NCBI GenBank assembly: GCA_044224215.1
Contig: JBGAKX010000070.1
Coordinates: 1 to 23,762, forward strand
Reading direction: 5' to 3'
Source: DAOMFM01 sp035429825
Lineage (GTDB): Bacteria; Acidobacteriota; Blastocatellia; UBA7656; JADIYM01
DNA: 23,762 nucleotides
In this document: piece by piece, positions 22,721 to 23,762 of the stretch
Layout of the letters: the number at the start of each line of letters is the position of its first letter
Position numbering within the stretch: position 1 is the first letter of the stretch
Program-made: the position numbers and the translations under genes
The notes under the pieces: model-generated
What the model was told of the DNA's origin: nothing
Databases searched by the model: none
Seen by the model: the letters and a program-made list of their open reading frames with translations, nothing else

Positions 22721-23762
22721 TCAGGATTCGACGGGGTGCGATCTGCGACCGAGCCGGTACAGCACCGCGCCGGCGGCGACGAATCCGAGCGTAAACAGCA
22801 CGGCGTCGAGTTTCACGAGCGACGCAAGCCAGGCGCAGATGACGAGCGCCACGCCCGGAATGAAGTAGCCGCCCGGCATGCGGAACGCCATCGGCGCCGA
22901 TCCGAATCGCGCCTTGAGCCGCGGGATCGCGGCGATACACATGCAATATCCGAGAATTCGAATGAACGAGCTCATGCCGGCGAGCCACGTGAAGGTTCCA
23001 GTTGCGGCAAGCACGAACGCGATGGCGCCGTACACGATCACCGAGTTGTACGGCGTCCGGTAGCGCTCATGCACGTTGCCGAACCACCGCGGCAGATTGT
23101 GATCGCGCGCGAGGGCATACGTCATGCGCGGAGCGGACAGCAGCGACGCCGCCGTGTTGCCGAGGATCGACACGATCGCGCCCACCGACATGAGCACGAC
23201 ACCAAAAGCGCCGAGCGAGATCGCCGCGACGTCGGCGAGCGGCCGGGTCGACGAAGCGAGGTCCGGGAGGACGCCGACCGAAACGATCTGGATCAGAAGG
23301 TAGAGCACGGTCGTGATCGCTGCCACCGCGATCAGCGCGCGCGGGATGTTGCGCTGGGGATCGCGCGTTTCGCCGGCCGGGATCACCGCGCCCTCGAATC
23401 CGATGAAGGCATAGAACACGAGCAGCACGGCCTCGCCAAACGATCCGACGCCGGGAAACACCGTCGGAGCGAACGGTTCCGCCCGCACGTATGCCAACCC
23501 GACGACGATGAACACGACGAGCGGAATCAGCTTGAAGAACGTCAGCACCGCCACCGTCGACATGCCCTGCTTGACGCCGACGACGTTCAGCACGGTGAAG
23601 ATCGCGATGACGACGAACACGACGCCGATGCGCCACCACCCGTGATCGGCGCCCGGAATGAAGCTCGCAAGGTAGGTCGCCAGCAGGTTGACGTTTGCGC
23701 CGATGCTCGTCACACGACCGACGTAGATCAGCCAACCCGTCTGGAATCCGACGAACCTGCCG
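22721..23762 (-). CDS. APC-superfamily amino acid permease (partial, N-terminus outside window)
   Basis: 347 residues are visible; the reading frame stays open to the window edge (GRFVGFQTGWLIYVGRVTSIG precedes the first internal start codon). About nine hydrophobic segments can be seen, for example IGVVFVVIAIFTVLNVVGV, LIPLVVFIVVGLAYV, ALIAVAAITTVLYLLIQIV and the final VLFTLGFVAAGAVLYRL. The APC signature is in VFYAFIGFEGAVIPAGET followed by DPQRNIPRA. PRMTYALARDHNLPRWFG is the usual loop before TM8. It is an inner-membrane secondary transporter for amino acids or related amines; substrate unknown. First seen gene of a possible pair with the methyltransferase. Confidence 0.93.
   Translation of the reverse strand, partial: GRFVGFQTGWLIYVGRVTSIGANVNLLATYLASFIPGADHGWWRIGVVFVVIAIFTVLNVVGVKQGMSTVAVLTFFKLIPLVVFIVVGLAYVRAEPFAPTVFPGVGSFGEAVLLVFYAFIGFEGAVIPAGETRDPQRNIPRALIAVAAITTVLYLLIQIVSVGVLPDLASSTRPLADVAAISLGAFGVVLMSVGAIVSILGNTAASLLSAPRMTYALARDHNLPRWFGNVHERYRTPYNSVIVYGAIAFVLAATGTFTWLAGMSSFIRILGYCMCIAAIPRLKARFGSAPMAFRMPGGYFIPGVALVICAWLASLVKLDAVLFTLGFVAAGAVLYRLGRRSHPVES

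Overview
The window is GC-rich chromosomal DNA from a Gram-negative bacterium. It has an outer-membrane beta-barrel protein, an RND efflux pair with a lipoprotein adaptor, and several signal peptides. The gene mix (DUF427, M28 peptidase, Suv3-like helicase, GNAT-nitrilase fusion, tryptophanase, many small palindromic repeats) suggests a soil-type lineage such as Acidobacteriota. That is a guess from style, not a phylogenetic result. No rRNA, tRNA, CRISPR array or transposase gene was recognised.

Layout. Positions 1-1288 (+) hold the end of a beta-barrel protein, a LOG-family protein and a DUF427 protein. A cruciform repeat then separates them from a long run of minus-strand genes (10197 down to 1404): FAS1/fasciclin protein, GTP cyclohydrolase II (ribA), VOC protein, ExeA-like AAA ATPase, a low-complexity RHH plus DnaD-like protein, RND adaptor and RND pump. 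Divergent from the fasciclin gene is a MerR/B12-binding regulator of the CarH/LitR type. The space between them has four tandem 11-bp repeats that cover the -35 boxes of both divergent promoters, so a B12- (possibly light-) controlled switch is the best-supported regulatory circuit here. A PP2C phosphatase follows (+). Next comes a 456-bp stretch made mostly of REPIN-like elements, then a Suv3-like helicase (-), an M28 peptidase (+), a NuiA-family protein (+), tryptophanase (+) and a GNAT-nitrilase fusion (+). An O-methyltransferase (-) and a partial APC permease (-) close the window.

Points that stand out: (1) the CarH-type switch with its operator; (2) the ATPase/RHH-DnaD gene pair, in which a 15-bp GGGTGCCC repeat array lies inside the coding sequence and the same DNA motif recurs in other reading frames, resembling iterons; (3) four copies of a twin-hairpin repeat, one of which supplies the C-terminal tail and stop codon of tryptophanase; (4) a strong intrinsic terminator in the leader of tryptophanase with a CRP-like site upstream, suggesting attenuation; (5) two genes, helicase and peptidase, each broken by an apparent single-base insertion, which may be sequence error.
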